From NCBI GenBank assembly GCA_029881775.1, contig JAOULY010000177.1, forward strand, positions 1-5,177: a stretch of 5,177 nt of DNA. Reading direction: 5' to 3'. The notes below the pieces were generated by a model. It saw nothing but the letters and a program-made list of their open reading frames with translations, was not told the DNA's origin and searched no databases. Position numbers and translations under genes: made by a program. Of this stretch, positions 1 through 5,177 are shown piece after piece (position 1 is the stretch's first letter; every line of letters starts with the position of its first letter). The stretch comes from Gammaproteobacteria bacterium. Its GTDB lineage: Bacteria; Pseudomonadota; Gammaproteobacteria; UBA9214.

Positions 1-257
1 ATGGAAACCCACGGTTGACAAAATGTCAAATTGGGCGTCTTGCGATGCGTAGACAGGGCACCAAGCCGGTTAGCGAGTGCCAGGAAACAGAATAAACGCG
101 GTTAAAAATGAAGCTATAAACAGCGCGCACAGGCGTCTCAATTATTATATTACGCCTTATAAATACAGTTAAATATATTATTATTACATTAATAATCAGT
201 ACTTTGTAATTCTTCAGGTTTTACACTATATGCCTTGTGGCGCCTTAACACACGAGA
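1..257. other. Non-coding region downstream of gyrB
   Basis: No convincing gene is visible on either strand; every frame is broken by frequent stops or gives only short peptides without recognisable motifs. Bases 141-200 are about 85% A+T and contain a perfect 7-bp inverted repeat with a 3-base loop (180-196). Two other small inverted repeats lie at 131-157 (AGGCGT/ACGCCT, 15-base loop) and 57-81 (GGCAC/GTGCC). A TTGACA/TGTCAA hairpin with an AAA loop occupies 15-29. None is a GC-rich stem followed by a T-run in the gyrB direction, so no intrinsic terminator can be called for gyrB. The stretch is best described as an intergenic spacer. A neighbouring gene, if present, starts or ends outside the window. 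Confidence 0.6.
180..196. repeat. AT-only inverted repeat downstream of gyrB
   Basis: ATTATTA, a CAT loop, then TAATAAT form a perfect 7-bp stem in an 85% A+T stretch about 60 bases after the gyrB stop codon. The stem has no G-C pair and no following T-run, so it is a poor intrinsic terminator. It could be a weak RNA 3'-end structure, a DNA-bending or protein-binding site, or chance in AT-rich DNA. Confidence 0.4.
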
Positions 258-2678
258 TCACACGTCCAGATTGGAAACTGCCAGCGCATTCTGTTCAATA
301 AAGTCACGTCGCGGTTCAACCTGGTCACCCATCAGGGTCGTGAATATGTCATCTGAGCCGACCGCATCTTCTATCTGTACCCGCAGCAAGCGGCGCGATT
401 CCGGATCGAGCGTGGTCTCCCACAGCTGTTCCGGATTCATCTCACCCAGGCCTTTGTAACGCTGAATATGCTGGCCACGGCGCGCCTCCGCCATCAGCCA
501 GTTCAGGGCCTGCTTGAAGGTGCCCACCGGTTCCTGGCGGTCGCCACGCTCTATGTAGGCACCGGGACTCAGCAGGCCATCCAGCTGTTGTCCGAGTGCG
601 GCAAAGTGCTGGTACTCCGGGCTGCCAAAAAAATCGAGATTGAAATGCTGCTCGGTGGATACGATTCCGTGCGTCCACTTGCTTACCCGCGCCATCAGGC
701 CTTCGCCATCGTCTGCCGCACTTACGTCAGTCTGGTAGCGTTGACCGCTGATCATGCCACTGTTTATCAGTGCCTCGAGTTCAGTGAACCAGTCCGTCAG
801 CGCCGTGAGGTCACGCGACTGCTCTGCGGACAGCACTGGCATGTAAATCATTTTCTCCAGCACCTCGGGCTCGTAGCGCTTACTCAGTCGCCGGATAGTT
901 GCCATGACAGCCATGTAATCATTGGCCAGTGTTTCCAGTGCCGGACCACTCAGGGGCGGCGCAGCCGGATTGACATACAGGCGCGCCTTGTCGATGGCAC
1001 TGTTCAACAACATGGCATTCAGGGCGGCATCGTCCTTTACGTACTGCTCCTGTTTGCCCTTTTTGATCTTGTATAAAGGCGGCTGCGCGATATATATGTG
1101 TCCACCTTCGATCAATTCCGGCATTTGCCGGTAGAAGAACGTCAGTAGCAGGGTGCGGATGTGCGATCCGTCCACGTCCGCGTCAGTCATGATAATAATG
1201 CGGTGATAGCGCAACTTGTCGATGTTGAATTCCTCACGGCCGATACCACAGCCAAGTGCGGTAATCAGCGTGCCGACTTCCACTGATGACAACATCTTGT
1301 CAAAGCGTGCTTTTTCAACGTTCAGGATTTTGCCTTTTAACGGCAATATTGCCTGCGTGCGACGGTCACGTCCCTGCTTGGCAGAACCACCGGCCGAATC
1401 ACCCTCGACCAGGAACAGTTCCGACAATGCCGGGTCACGTTCCTGGCAATCCGCAAGCTTGCCAGGCAGACCGGCAATATCCAGCGCACCCTTGCGGCGC
1501 GTCATTTCACGCGCCTTGCGTGCCGCTTCACGGGCACGGGCCGCATCGATGATCTTTGAGGTAATGGCTTTTGCCTCGGTCGGCTGTTCCAGCAGGTAGC
1601 TCTGGAAATGCTCGTTGACCATAGACTCGACAATACCCTTGATCTCGGACGAGACCAGTTTGTCCTTGGTTTGCGAGGAGAACTTCGGGTCAGGCACTTT
1701 CACTGACAGCACGGCCGTCAGGCCTTCACGGGCATCGTCACCGCTGGCCGTCACCTTGGCCTTGCGCATCATGCCCTCTTTTTCCATGTACTGGTTCAGG
1801 GTACGCGTCAAGGCACCGCGAAAACCGGCCAGGTGGGTACCGCCATCGCGCTGCGGAATGTTGTTGGTAAAGCAAAAGATGTTTTCCTGGTAGGAATCAT
1901 TCCACTGCATGGCGAGCTCTACACCGACATCATCGCGCTCACCGGAGAAATAAAACACCGTTGAGTGCAGCGGGGTCTTCTTGCGATTCAGGTGCTCAAC
2001 AAACGCCCTGATACCGCCCTGGTACTCGAATATATCTTCCTTGTCGTTACGCTCGTCGGTTAACCGAATACGCACGCCAGAGTTCAAAAAAGATAATTCT
2101 CTCAATCGCTTAGCAAGTATATCGTAATGATACTCGGTCCCGGTAAAGATCTCATTACTGGGCTTGAAGCGGATCTCGGTACCGGTTTCGGTCGTCTGAC
2201 CCGAAACCGCCAGCGGGGCCTCAGGCACACCCATTCGGTAGACCTGGCTATATATCTCACCACCGCGCTTGATGGTTAAATACAATGATTCCGACAGGGC
2301 GTTCACCACCGACACACCGACACCGTGCAGGCCGCCGGAGACCTTGTAGGAATTGTCATCAAACTTGCCGCCGGCATGCAGCACCGTCATGATGACCTCG
2401 GCGGCGGATATACCCTCTTCAGGGTGAATATCAACCGGGATACCCCGCCCGTCATCACTGACCGATACCGAATTATCCGCATGCAGGACAACGGAGATTT
2501 CACTACAGTGACCGGCCAACGCCTCGTCGATGGAATTATCGACCACCTCGAACACCATGTGGTGCAAACCGGTCCCGTCATCAGTGTCGCCGATATACAT
2601 ACCCGGCCGTTTTCTGACCGCATCCAGCCCTTTCAGGACCTTGATGTTGGATGAGTCGTAGCTGTCTTTATCTGCCAT
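258..2678 (-). CDS. gyrB: DNA gyrase subunit B (ATP-hydrolysing subunit)
   Basis: GyrB pairs with GyrA in the cytoplasmic A2B2 enzyme that introduces negative supercoils using ATP. Numbering here is from a TTG at 2702; subtract 8 for the chosen ATG. The N-terminal GHKL ATPase shows MVFEVVDN with E52 and N56 (E. coli E42, N46), DDGRGIP (83-89) and GGLHGVGVSVVNALS (123-137). The transducer domain follows. The TOPRIM domain has LVEGDSAGGSAKQGR (431-445), PLKGK (454-458) and the metal-binding DADVD (507-511). A Gram-negative-type insert follows, then the conserved tail QRYKGLGEMNPEQLW (747-761). Length is 806 residues against 804 in E. coli, and the protein appears intact. I chose the ATG at 2678 because AGGGA (2685-2689) lies six bases upstream and MADKDSYDSSNIKVL aligns with the E. 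coli start. The TTG at 2702 would add eight residues, lacks a ribosome site, and probably lies at or before the transcription start. The residues where novobiocin (R146) and quinolone (D435, K456) resistance changes arise are wild type. Confidence 0.98.
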   Translation of the reverse strand: MADKDSYDSSNIKVLKGLDAVRKRPGMYIGDTDDGTGLHHMVFEVVDNSIDEALAGHCSEISVVLHADNSVSVSDDGRGIPVDIHPEEGISAAEVIMTVLHAGGKFDDNSYKVSGGLHGVGVSVVNALSESLYLTIKRGGEIYSQVYRMGVPEAPLAVSGQTTETGTEIRFKPSNEIFTGTEYHYDILAKRLRELSFLNSGVRIRLTDERNDKEDIFEYQGGIRAFVEHLNRKKTPLHSTVFYFSGERDDVGVELAMQWNDSYQENIFCFTNNIPQRDGGTHLAGFRGALTRTLNQYMEKEGMMRKAKVTASGDDAREGLTAVLSVKVPDPKFSSQTKDKLVSSEIKGIVESMVNEHFQSYLLEQPTEAKAITSKIIDAARAREAARKAREMTRRKGALDIAGLPGKLADCQERDPALSELFLVEGDSAGGSAKQGRDRRTQAILPLKGKILNVEKARFDKMLSSVEVGTLITALGCGIGREEFNIDKLRYHRIIIMTDADVDGSHIRTLLLTFFYRQMPELIEGGHIYIAQPPLYKIKKGKQEQYVKDDAALNAMLLNSAIDKARLYVNPAAPPLSGPALETLANDYMAVMATIRRLSKRYEPEVLEKMIYMPVLSAEQSRDLTALTDWFTELEALINSGMISGQRYQTDVSAADDGEGLMARVSKWTHGIVSTEQHFNLDFFGSPEYQHFAALGQQLDGLLSPGAYIERGDRQEPVGTFKQALNWLMAEARRGQHIQRYKGLGEMNPEQLWETTLDPESRRLLRVQIEDAVGSDDIFTTLMGDQVEPRRDFIEQNALAVSNLDV

Positions 2679-2684
2679 GGTCGT

Positions 2685-2689
2685 TCCCT
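2685..2689 (-). promoter_or_regulatory. Shine-Dalgarno site of gyrB that decides the start
   Basis: AGGGA on the minus strand ends six bases before the ATG at 2678. No comparable purine-rich motif precedes the upstream in-frame TTG at 2702, so this site favours the shorter, 806-residue GyrB. Confidence 0.7.
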
Positions 2690-2704
2690 GTGTGTCAGCC
2701 AAGC

Positions 2705-2713
2705 ATTATACCA
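2705..2713 (-). promoter_or_regulatory. Predicted extended -10 promoter of gyrB, overlapping the recF stop
   Basis: The minus strand reads TGG-TATAAT: a perfect consensus -10 hexamer (2710-2705) preceded by the TGn extension (2713-2711). The recF stop codon TAA (2708-2706) lies inside the hexamer. A start site about seven bases downstream, near 2695-2699, would give a leader of about 20 bases that carries the AGGGA ribosome site before the ATG at 2678. The -35 position at 17-bp spacing (2728-2733, ACATGG) is poor, as expected for an extended -10 promoter. gyrB often has a promoter of its own in addition to read-through from upstream genes. This is a sequence prediction only. Confidence 0.55.
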
Positions 2714-3863
2714 CTTCATGGATGACGCCATGTTCCACGTGGAACAGGCGCCCCGGATCCCAAACAGACAGGTCTATCGATTCTCCCTGGATAGCCGTCA
2801 CAAACACCTGGGCGTTTAGTTCACGCAATGCCGTCAAAACACGCCCGCGGTGCGCTTCATCAAGTTCACTGGTCAAATCATCCAGTAGAAATGCTCCGGC
2901 GGTGCCGCTTATTGCCTGCTGATAGCTCACTTGTGCAAGCATGATTCCCAGCAAAATGGCCTTCTGTTGCCCGCGCGAACAATGTGCGGATACCGGGTGT
3001 CCATCCAGCTGCAATCTGAAATCTGCCCGATGTGGTCCATAACGGGTATAGCCGTAGGCCCTGTCTTTCTCGAATCCAGCGGACAAAGCATCCGCTAATC
3101 CACCCGCCTCCGGCCAGCCCTGCTGATAAACCAGACTTAGTTGACTATCTGGCAACAGTCGGTCTATCTCCTTATCCAGGTACGGGGATAATTCTTCCAG
3201 GTAGGCACGTCGACAGCGGTCGATCTCCAATGCTGCCTCCAGCAAGTCCGACTCCCAGGCCCCGACTTCATTGCGGGATGCATGGGCACGCAGGGCTGCA
3301 TTGCGCTGGCGCAGGCTACGGGTATAGCGCTGCCAGGTATCCCGGTAACGCTGTTCCACGTGGAACAATGCCCAATCCAGCATGTGTCGCCGCTGGCGTG
3401 GACCGCCATTTAGAATAGAAACCGTATCACTGCTGAATATCTGGACAGGGAAATTTCCGGCCAAATCCGACAGGCGGCGCACGTTCTGCCCCCCCATGTG
3501 CACGGTGTAGCGTCCATCACCGCGCTCGATCCCGACAGTAACAACCTGACCGGTTTGTGTGGCCACCTGCCCAACCAGGCGAAACCCCGGTTGTCCGTAG
3601 CGAACAGGCTCATCCGCACCACTGGTTCGAAAGGAACGCACCCGGCCCAGGTAATAAATCGCTTCCAGCAGGCTGGTCTTGCCCGAGGCATTCTCGCCGG
3701 TAATCAGATTGAGCCCCGGACCGAACACGAGCCGGGTTTGTTCGAAATTGCGGAACTGCAGGATATCGAGGTTGCGAAGTCCGGGTTGATCTCTGGTCGA
3801 CAAACGCGGCGTTGCGAGGCGGTAGATTGAAGTGTGATCTTGCTGGTCAGGCTGTATAGCCAC
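2706..3863 (-). CDS. recF: DNA replication and repair protein RecF
   Basis: RecF is an SMC/ABC-like ATPase that binds DNA at single-strand gaps and, with RecO and RecR, helps load RecA for gap repair and fork restart. Of 385 residues, visible motifs are: Walker A GENASGKTS (56-64, K62), NGGPRQRR (152-159), a coiled-coil-like arm from about 170 to 240, the ABC signature SRGQQK (296-301), Walker B AFLLDDL (324-330) and the D-loop SELDEAHRG (332-340). The start is GTG at 3863, overlapping the dnaN stop by one base (TAGTG), which suggests translational coupling; no Shine-Dalgarno site is visible. This gives about 26 residues more at the N-terminus than E. coli RecF before the conserved LDILQFRNF (32-40). 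A TTG at 3803 would give 365 residues, closer to the usual length, so the start is uncertain. Two perfect parS palindromes are embedded in the gene, coding FHVEQ (167-171) and FHVEH (374-378). Confidence 0.96.
   Translation of the reverse strand: MAIQPDQQDHTSIYRLATPRLSTRDQPGLRNLDILQFRNFEQTRLVFGPGLNLITGENASGKTSLLEAIYYLGRVRSFRTSGADEPVRYGQPGFRLVGQVATQTGQVVTVGIERGDGRYTVHMGGQNVRRLSDLAGNFPVQIFSSDTVSILNGGPRQRRHMLDWALFHVEQRYRDTWQRYTRSLRQRNAALRAHASRNEVGAWESDLLEAALEIDRCRRAYLEELSPYLDKEIDRLLPDSQLSLVYQQGWPEAGGLADALSAGFEKDRAYGYTRYGPHRADFRLQLDGHPVSAHCSRGQQKAILLGIMLAQVSYQQAISGTAGAFLLDDLTSELDEAHRGRVLTALRELNAQVFVTAIQGESIDLSVWDPGRLFHVEHGVIHEVV
2731..2746. promoter_or_regulatory. parS: parS site (ParB centromere site), gyrB-proximal copy
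   Basis: TGTTCCACGTGGAACA is a perfect 16-bp palindrome and matches the chromosomal parS sequence of Pseudomonas-type bacteria; the Bacillus form differs by one or two bases. ParB (Spo0J) binds such sites near oriC as a dimer, spreads along DNA as a CTP-dependent clamp, and with ParA drives origin segregation. Here the site is inside the 3' end of recF, coding FHVEH (374-378), and 25 bases upstream of the recF stop. Its edge (2731-2733) overlaps the -35 position of the predicted gyrB promoter. Identification rests on exact sequence and on location near the origin; parA and parB are not in the window. Confidence 0.88.
3352..3367. promoter_or_regulatory. parS: parS site (ParB centromere site), mid-recF copy
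   Basis: A second copy of the palindrome TGTTCCACGTGGAACA, identical over all 16 bp to the one at 2731-2746 and 621 bp from it. It encodes FHVEQ (RecF residues 167-171) just after the conserved GGPRQRR-type motif. Two exact 16-bp palindromes in one gene of 1.16 kb are very unlikely by chance, which supports both as true ParB-binding sites about 1.7-2.4 kb from the origin candidate. Confidence 0.88.
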
Positions 3864-4960
3864 TACAACCGCATCGGCATGACAACGTAACGGCAGTCAT
3901 CGCTACCTGGCTGGTTGATCAGCGCGCTGCTGTTGGCATCACTCAGCAGCACCGAGACATCATTACTATCGAGTACATTCAACACGTCCAGGATGTAGGT
4001 AACGTTGAACCCCACCACCAGATCTTCTTCGCTATAGGTGGCATCGATTTCCTCGATGGCCTCCTCTTGTTCTGGGTTATGTGCTTGTATTTTAATGTTA
4101 TTTTCAGAAACATCGAGGCGTATACCGCGGTATTTCTCGTTCGACAGGATGGAGGTGCGGGTCAGTGCCTGGCGCAACAGGTCGCGGTTGACCAGTAATT
4201 GCTTGTTCGCATTTTTCGGGATAACGCGCGTGTAGTCCGGGAAGCGGCCATCAATCAACTTCGAGGTAAAACGCAACTCACCCGTCGTGATCCGGATATG
4301 ATTACTGCCGATTTCAACCTGCACCGCTTCATCGGTGTCTTCCAGCAATCGATGTAGTTCCTGCACACCCTTGCGTGGCACGATGACCTGTTCACCGTCC
4401 GTGTCGATATCCGCCTTGATCTCGCACATAGCAAGACGATGACCATCAGTGGCAACGGCACGCAGCAGTCCCTTGACCGGTTCAAGCATCAAACCATTCA
4501 GGTAATAACGCACATCCTGCTGCGCCATCGAGAAGGCCGTGCGTTCGATCAGTTCATGCAGTTTGTTTTGCGGCAATGAAATTTTGCTGGCGCTCTTGAT
4601 CTTGTCGACCACGGGAAATTCAGTGGCCGGCAATGTTGCCAGGGTAAAACGGCTTTTACCTGAACGTATCAGCGCACGGTCCTTGTTTACCGAGATATCC
4701 AGCTGGGCTTCTTCCGGCAAGGTCCGGCAGATATCAAGCAGTTTGCGTGCAGGCAAGGTGATATCGCCGGTCTCGGTAACGGGTATGGCAATCTGTGCCT
4801 GCAACTCAACCTCGAGATCAGTCGCTGTCAGCTTGATCTGTTTCCTGGTTGCGTTGATCAGTACATTGCCGAGTACCGGTAATGTTTGCCTGCGTTCAAC
4901 CACACCGATGACTTGCTGGAGTGGTTTCAGAAAGTCTTCACGCTGAATAGAGAATTTCAT
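3863..4960 (-). CDS. dnaN: DNA polymerase III beta subunit (sliding clamp)
   Basis: DnaN dimerises into a ring around duplex DNA and tethers DNA polymerase III and many repair factors. The 365 residues match the E. coli length of 366 and form three repeated clamp folds: roughly 1-120, 121-243 and 244-365. Family hallmarks are MKFSIQRE at the start, TLPVLGN (26-32), SMAQQDVRYYLNG (144-156), ATDGHRLA (170-177), FTSKLIDGRFPDY (231-243), SNEKYRG (273-279), NPEQEEA (295-301) and GFNVTYILDVL (317-327). The C-terminal MPMRL (361-365) forms part of the peptide-binding pocket. The ATG at 4960 is fixed by homology, yet the 30 bases upstream are nearly all A/T and show no Shine-Dalgarno motif. The TAG stop shares its G with the recF GTG start, so the two genes are probably co-transcribed and translationally coupled. 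The gene appears intact. Confidence 0.98.
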   Translation of the reverse strand: MKFSIQREDFLKPLQQVIGVVERRQTLPVLGNVLINATRKQIKLTATDLEVELQAQIAIPVTETGDITLPARKLLDICRTLPEEAQLDISVNKDRALIRSGKSRFTLATLPATEFPVVDKIKSASKISLPQNKLHELIERTAFSMAQQDVRYYLNGLMLEPVKGLLRAVATDGHRLAMCEIKADIDTDGEQVIVPRKGVQELHRLLEDTDEAVQVEIGSNHIRITTGELRFTSKLIDGRFPDYTRVIPKNANKQLLVNRDLLRQALTRTSILSNEKYRGIRLDVSENNIKIQAHNPEQEEAIEEIDATYSEEDLVVGFNVTYILDVLNVLDSNDVSVLLSDANSSALINQPGSDDCRYVVMPMRL

Positions 4961-5010
4961 ATATAAAATAATATCTGTTATTTAAGATTGTTGTTACTAC
5001 TATTTAGTCA
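4961..5010. other. AT-rich candidate DNA unwinding element
   Basis: About 41 of 50 bases are A or T, in sharp contrast with the GC-balanced flanking DNA. The stretch sits between the DnaA-box array and the dnaN start codon, the usual arrangement of box cluster beside an easily melted region. It also serves as the untranslated leader or promoter of dnaN; a TATTAT hexamer on the minus strand (4973-4968) could be a -10 element with transcription starting almost at the ATG, though AT richness makes that match weak. Confidence 0.5.
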
Positions 5011-5020
5011 CAATGTTTTC

Positions 5021-5029
5021 TGTGGAAAA
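5021..5029 (-). promoter_or_regulatory. DnaA-box-like site (TTTTCCACA)
   Basis: One mismatch to TTATCCACA. It is the box nearest the AT-rich stretch, about 10 bp from it, and stands apart from the main array by about 70 bp. Its position suits guiding DnaA toward the melting region. Confidence 0.55.
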
Positions 5030-5098
5030 GCCCCATATAACGAACAGATTCATATCATTGGGTAAAGCATAACCAGTCTGTCCAGGACCTTGATCAGC

Positions 5099-5107
5099 TG
5101 TGGACAG
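5099..5107 (-). promoter_or_regulatory. Weak DnaA-box-like site (CTGTCCACA)
   Basis: Two mismatches to TTATCCACA, but it starts exactly 11 bp before the next box in the same orientation. The two lie in an imperfect tandem repeat of TGTGGACAGCT and TGTGGACAAAT. Confidence 0.5.
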
Positions 5108-5109
5108 CT

Positions 5110-5118
5110 TGTGGACAA
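5110..5118 (-). promoter_or_regulatory. DnaA box (TTGTCCACA)
   Basis: One mismatch (A to G at position 3) to TTATCCACA. It is the middle member of three same-strand boxes spaced 11 and 10 bp apart, which places them on one face of the helix and favours cooperative DnaA binding. Confidence 0.7.
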
Positions 5119-5119
5119 A

Positions 5120-5128
5120 TGGGGATAA
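5120..5128 (-). promoter_or_regulatory. DnaA-box-like site (TTATCCCCA)
   Basis: One mismatch to TTATCCACA at position 7. It is the third member of the same-strand group and starts 10 bp after the preceding box. Confidence 0.6.
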
Positions 5129-5144
5129 CCTGGACCCCTGAAAC

Positions 5145-5153
5145 TTATCCACA
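5145..5153 (+). promoter_or_regulatory. Consensus DnaA box (TTATCCACA)
   Basis: An exact match to the high-affinity DnaA box, oriented on the plus strand and so facing the minus-strand group at 5099-5128. It is the strongest single piece of evidence for the origin call and lies 11 bases past the inferred dnaA stop codon. Confidence 0.88.
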
Positions 5154-5155
5154 GT

Positions 5156-5164
5156 TTATCCCGA
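5156..5164 (+). promoter_or_regulatory. Weak DnaA-box-like site (TTATCCCGA)
   Basis: Two mismatches to TTATCCACA, but it starts exactly 11 bp after the consensus box in the same orientation, suggesting a cooperative pair. It ends directly at the inferred dnaA stop codon. Confidence 0.45.
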
Positions 5165-5177
5165 CTATGTCGTCAGG
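5165..5177 (-). CDS. dnaA: Possible 3' end of dnaA (last three codons and stop)
   Basis: On the minus strand bases 5176-5165 read CTG ACG ACA TAG, that is Leu-Thr-Thr-stop; base 5177 would end the preceding codon. DnaA proteins of pseudomonad-like gammaproteobacteria commonly end in a leucine followed by two Thr or Ser residues, and the conserved gene order places dnaA exactly here. Three codons cannot prove identity, and the other two frames also stop nearby, so this rests mainly on context. If correct, the dnaA-dnaN spacer is 204 bp. Confidence 0.42.

Larger units (their letters stand above)
4961..5164. other. oriC: Candidate chromosomal replication origin (oriC) between dnaA and dnaN
   Basis: The spacer upstream of dnaN contains no gene. 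Next to dnaN, bases 4961-5010 are about 82% A+T and are a plausible DNA unwinding element. Bases 5021-5164 carry six DnaA-box-like 9-mers: one perfect TTATCCACA and five variants. Five of these fall in two groups with 10-11 bp spacing: 5099, 5110 and 5120 on the minus strand, and 5145 and 5156 on the plus strand. A single GATC (5092-5095) argues against Dam/SeqA control of the E. coli kind. The position between dnaA and dnaN is a known origin location in many bacteria, including pseudomonads. A role only in autoregulating dnaA or dnaN cannot be excluded, because the region upstream of dnaA is not visible. Confidence 0.8.

Noticed and set aside
15..29. TTGACA-AAA-TGTCAA inverted repeat, resembling a -35 element on both strands
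   Set aside because: No acceptable -10 hexamer stands at 16-18 bp on either strand, and no T-run makes it a terminator.
57..81. GGCAC/GTGCC inverted repeat that might be a terminator or part of an RNA gene
   Set aside because: The stem is only five pairs with a 15-base loop and no T-run, and no tRNA-like arm set can be folded around it by eye.
468..1076. 202-codon open frame on the plus strand opposite gyrB
   Set aside because: It lies wholly antisense to the conserved TOPRIM and C-terminal part of GyrB, has no ribosome site or recognisable motif, and is explained by codon composition of gyrB.
2473..2481. TTATCCGCA, one mismatch from the DnaA box, inside gyrB
   Set aside because: Isolated single near-match in coding DNA; no neighbouring boxes, so most likely chance.
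3498..3830. 110-codon open frame on the plus strand opposite recF
   Set aside because: Antisense shadow of the RecF Walker A region, with no family resemblance and no start signal.
4994..5002. TAGTAGTAA on the minus strand, resembling a DnaA-trio element
   Set aside because: For the known DnaA-trio the anchoring DnaA box lies at the 3' side of the TAG/TAA strand. Here the nearest box (5021-5029) is on its 5' side, and only three repeats fit, so I do not call it.

Overview
The window is the replication-initiation neighbourhood of a bacterial chromosome, read on the minus strand. In transcription order (right to left) it holds a possible last three codons of dnaA, a DnaA-box-rich intergenic region that is a strong oriC candidate, dnaN (sliding clamp), recF (gap repair) and gyrB (gyrase subunit B). 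This is the classic dnaA-dnaN-recF-gyrB order. The proteins look gammaproteobacterial: the clamp ends in MPMRL, and GyrB is the long Gram-negative type of about 806 residues with an insert after the TOPRIM domain. The organism does not look enteric. The origin candidate has only one GATC site, lies between dnaA and dnaN, and the parS sites are of the Pseudomonas type. I cannot name a genus.

Layout: bases 1-257 hold no recognisable gene, only an AT-rich block and a few small inverted repeats downstream of gyrB. gyrB fills 258-2678, with its own apparent extended -10 promoter embedded in the recF stop codon. recF (2706-3863) overlaps dnaN by one base (TAGTG). dnaN is 3863-4960. Bases 4961-5164 are the oriC candidate: about 50 bp of very AT-rich DNA next to dnaN, then an array of six DnaA-box-like 9-mers. 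Five of these sit in two groups with 10-11 bp helical phasing, facing each other.

The most notable hidden signal is a pair of identical, perfect 16-bp palindromes, TGTTCCACGTGGAACA, at 2731-2746 and 3352-3367. This is the ParB-binding parS sequence. Both copies lie inside recF and encode the same Phe-His-Val-Glu peptide in the same frame. The one nearer gyrB touches the -35 position of the predicted gyrB promoter.

Together the region joins origin firing (DnaA boxes), processivity (clamp), repair of stalled forks (RecF), supercoil control (gyrase) and origin segregation (ParB/parS) within 5 kb. The genes themselves are ordinary housekeeping genes. I found no mobile element, CRISPR array, RNA gene or novel protein system.
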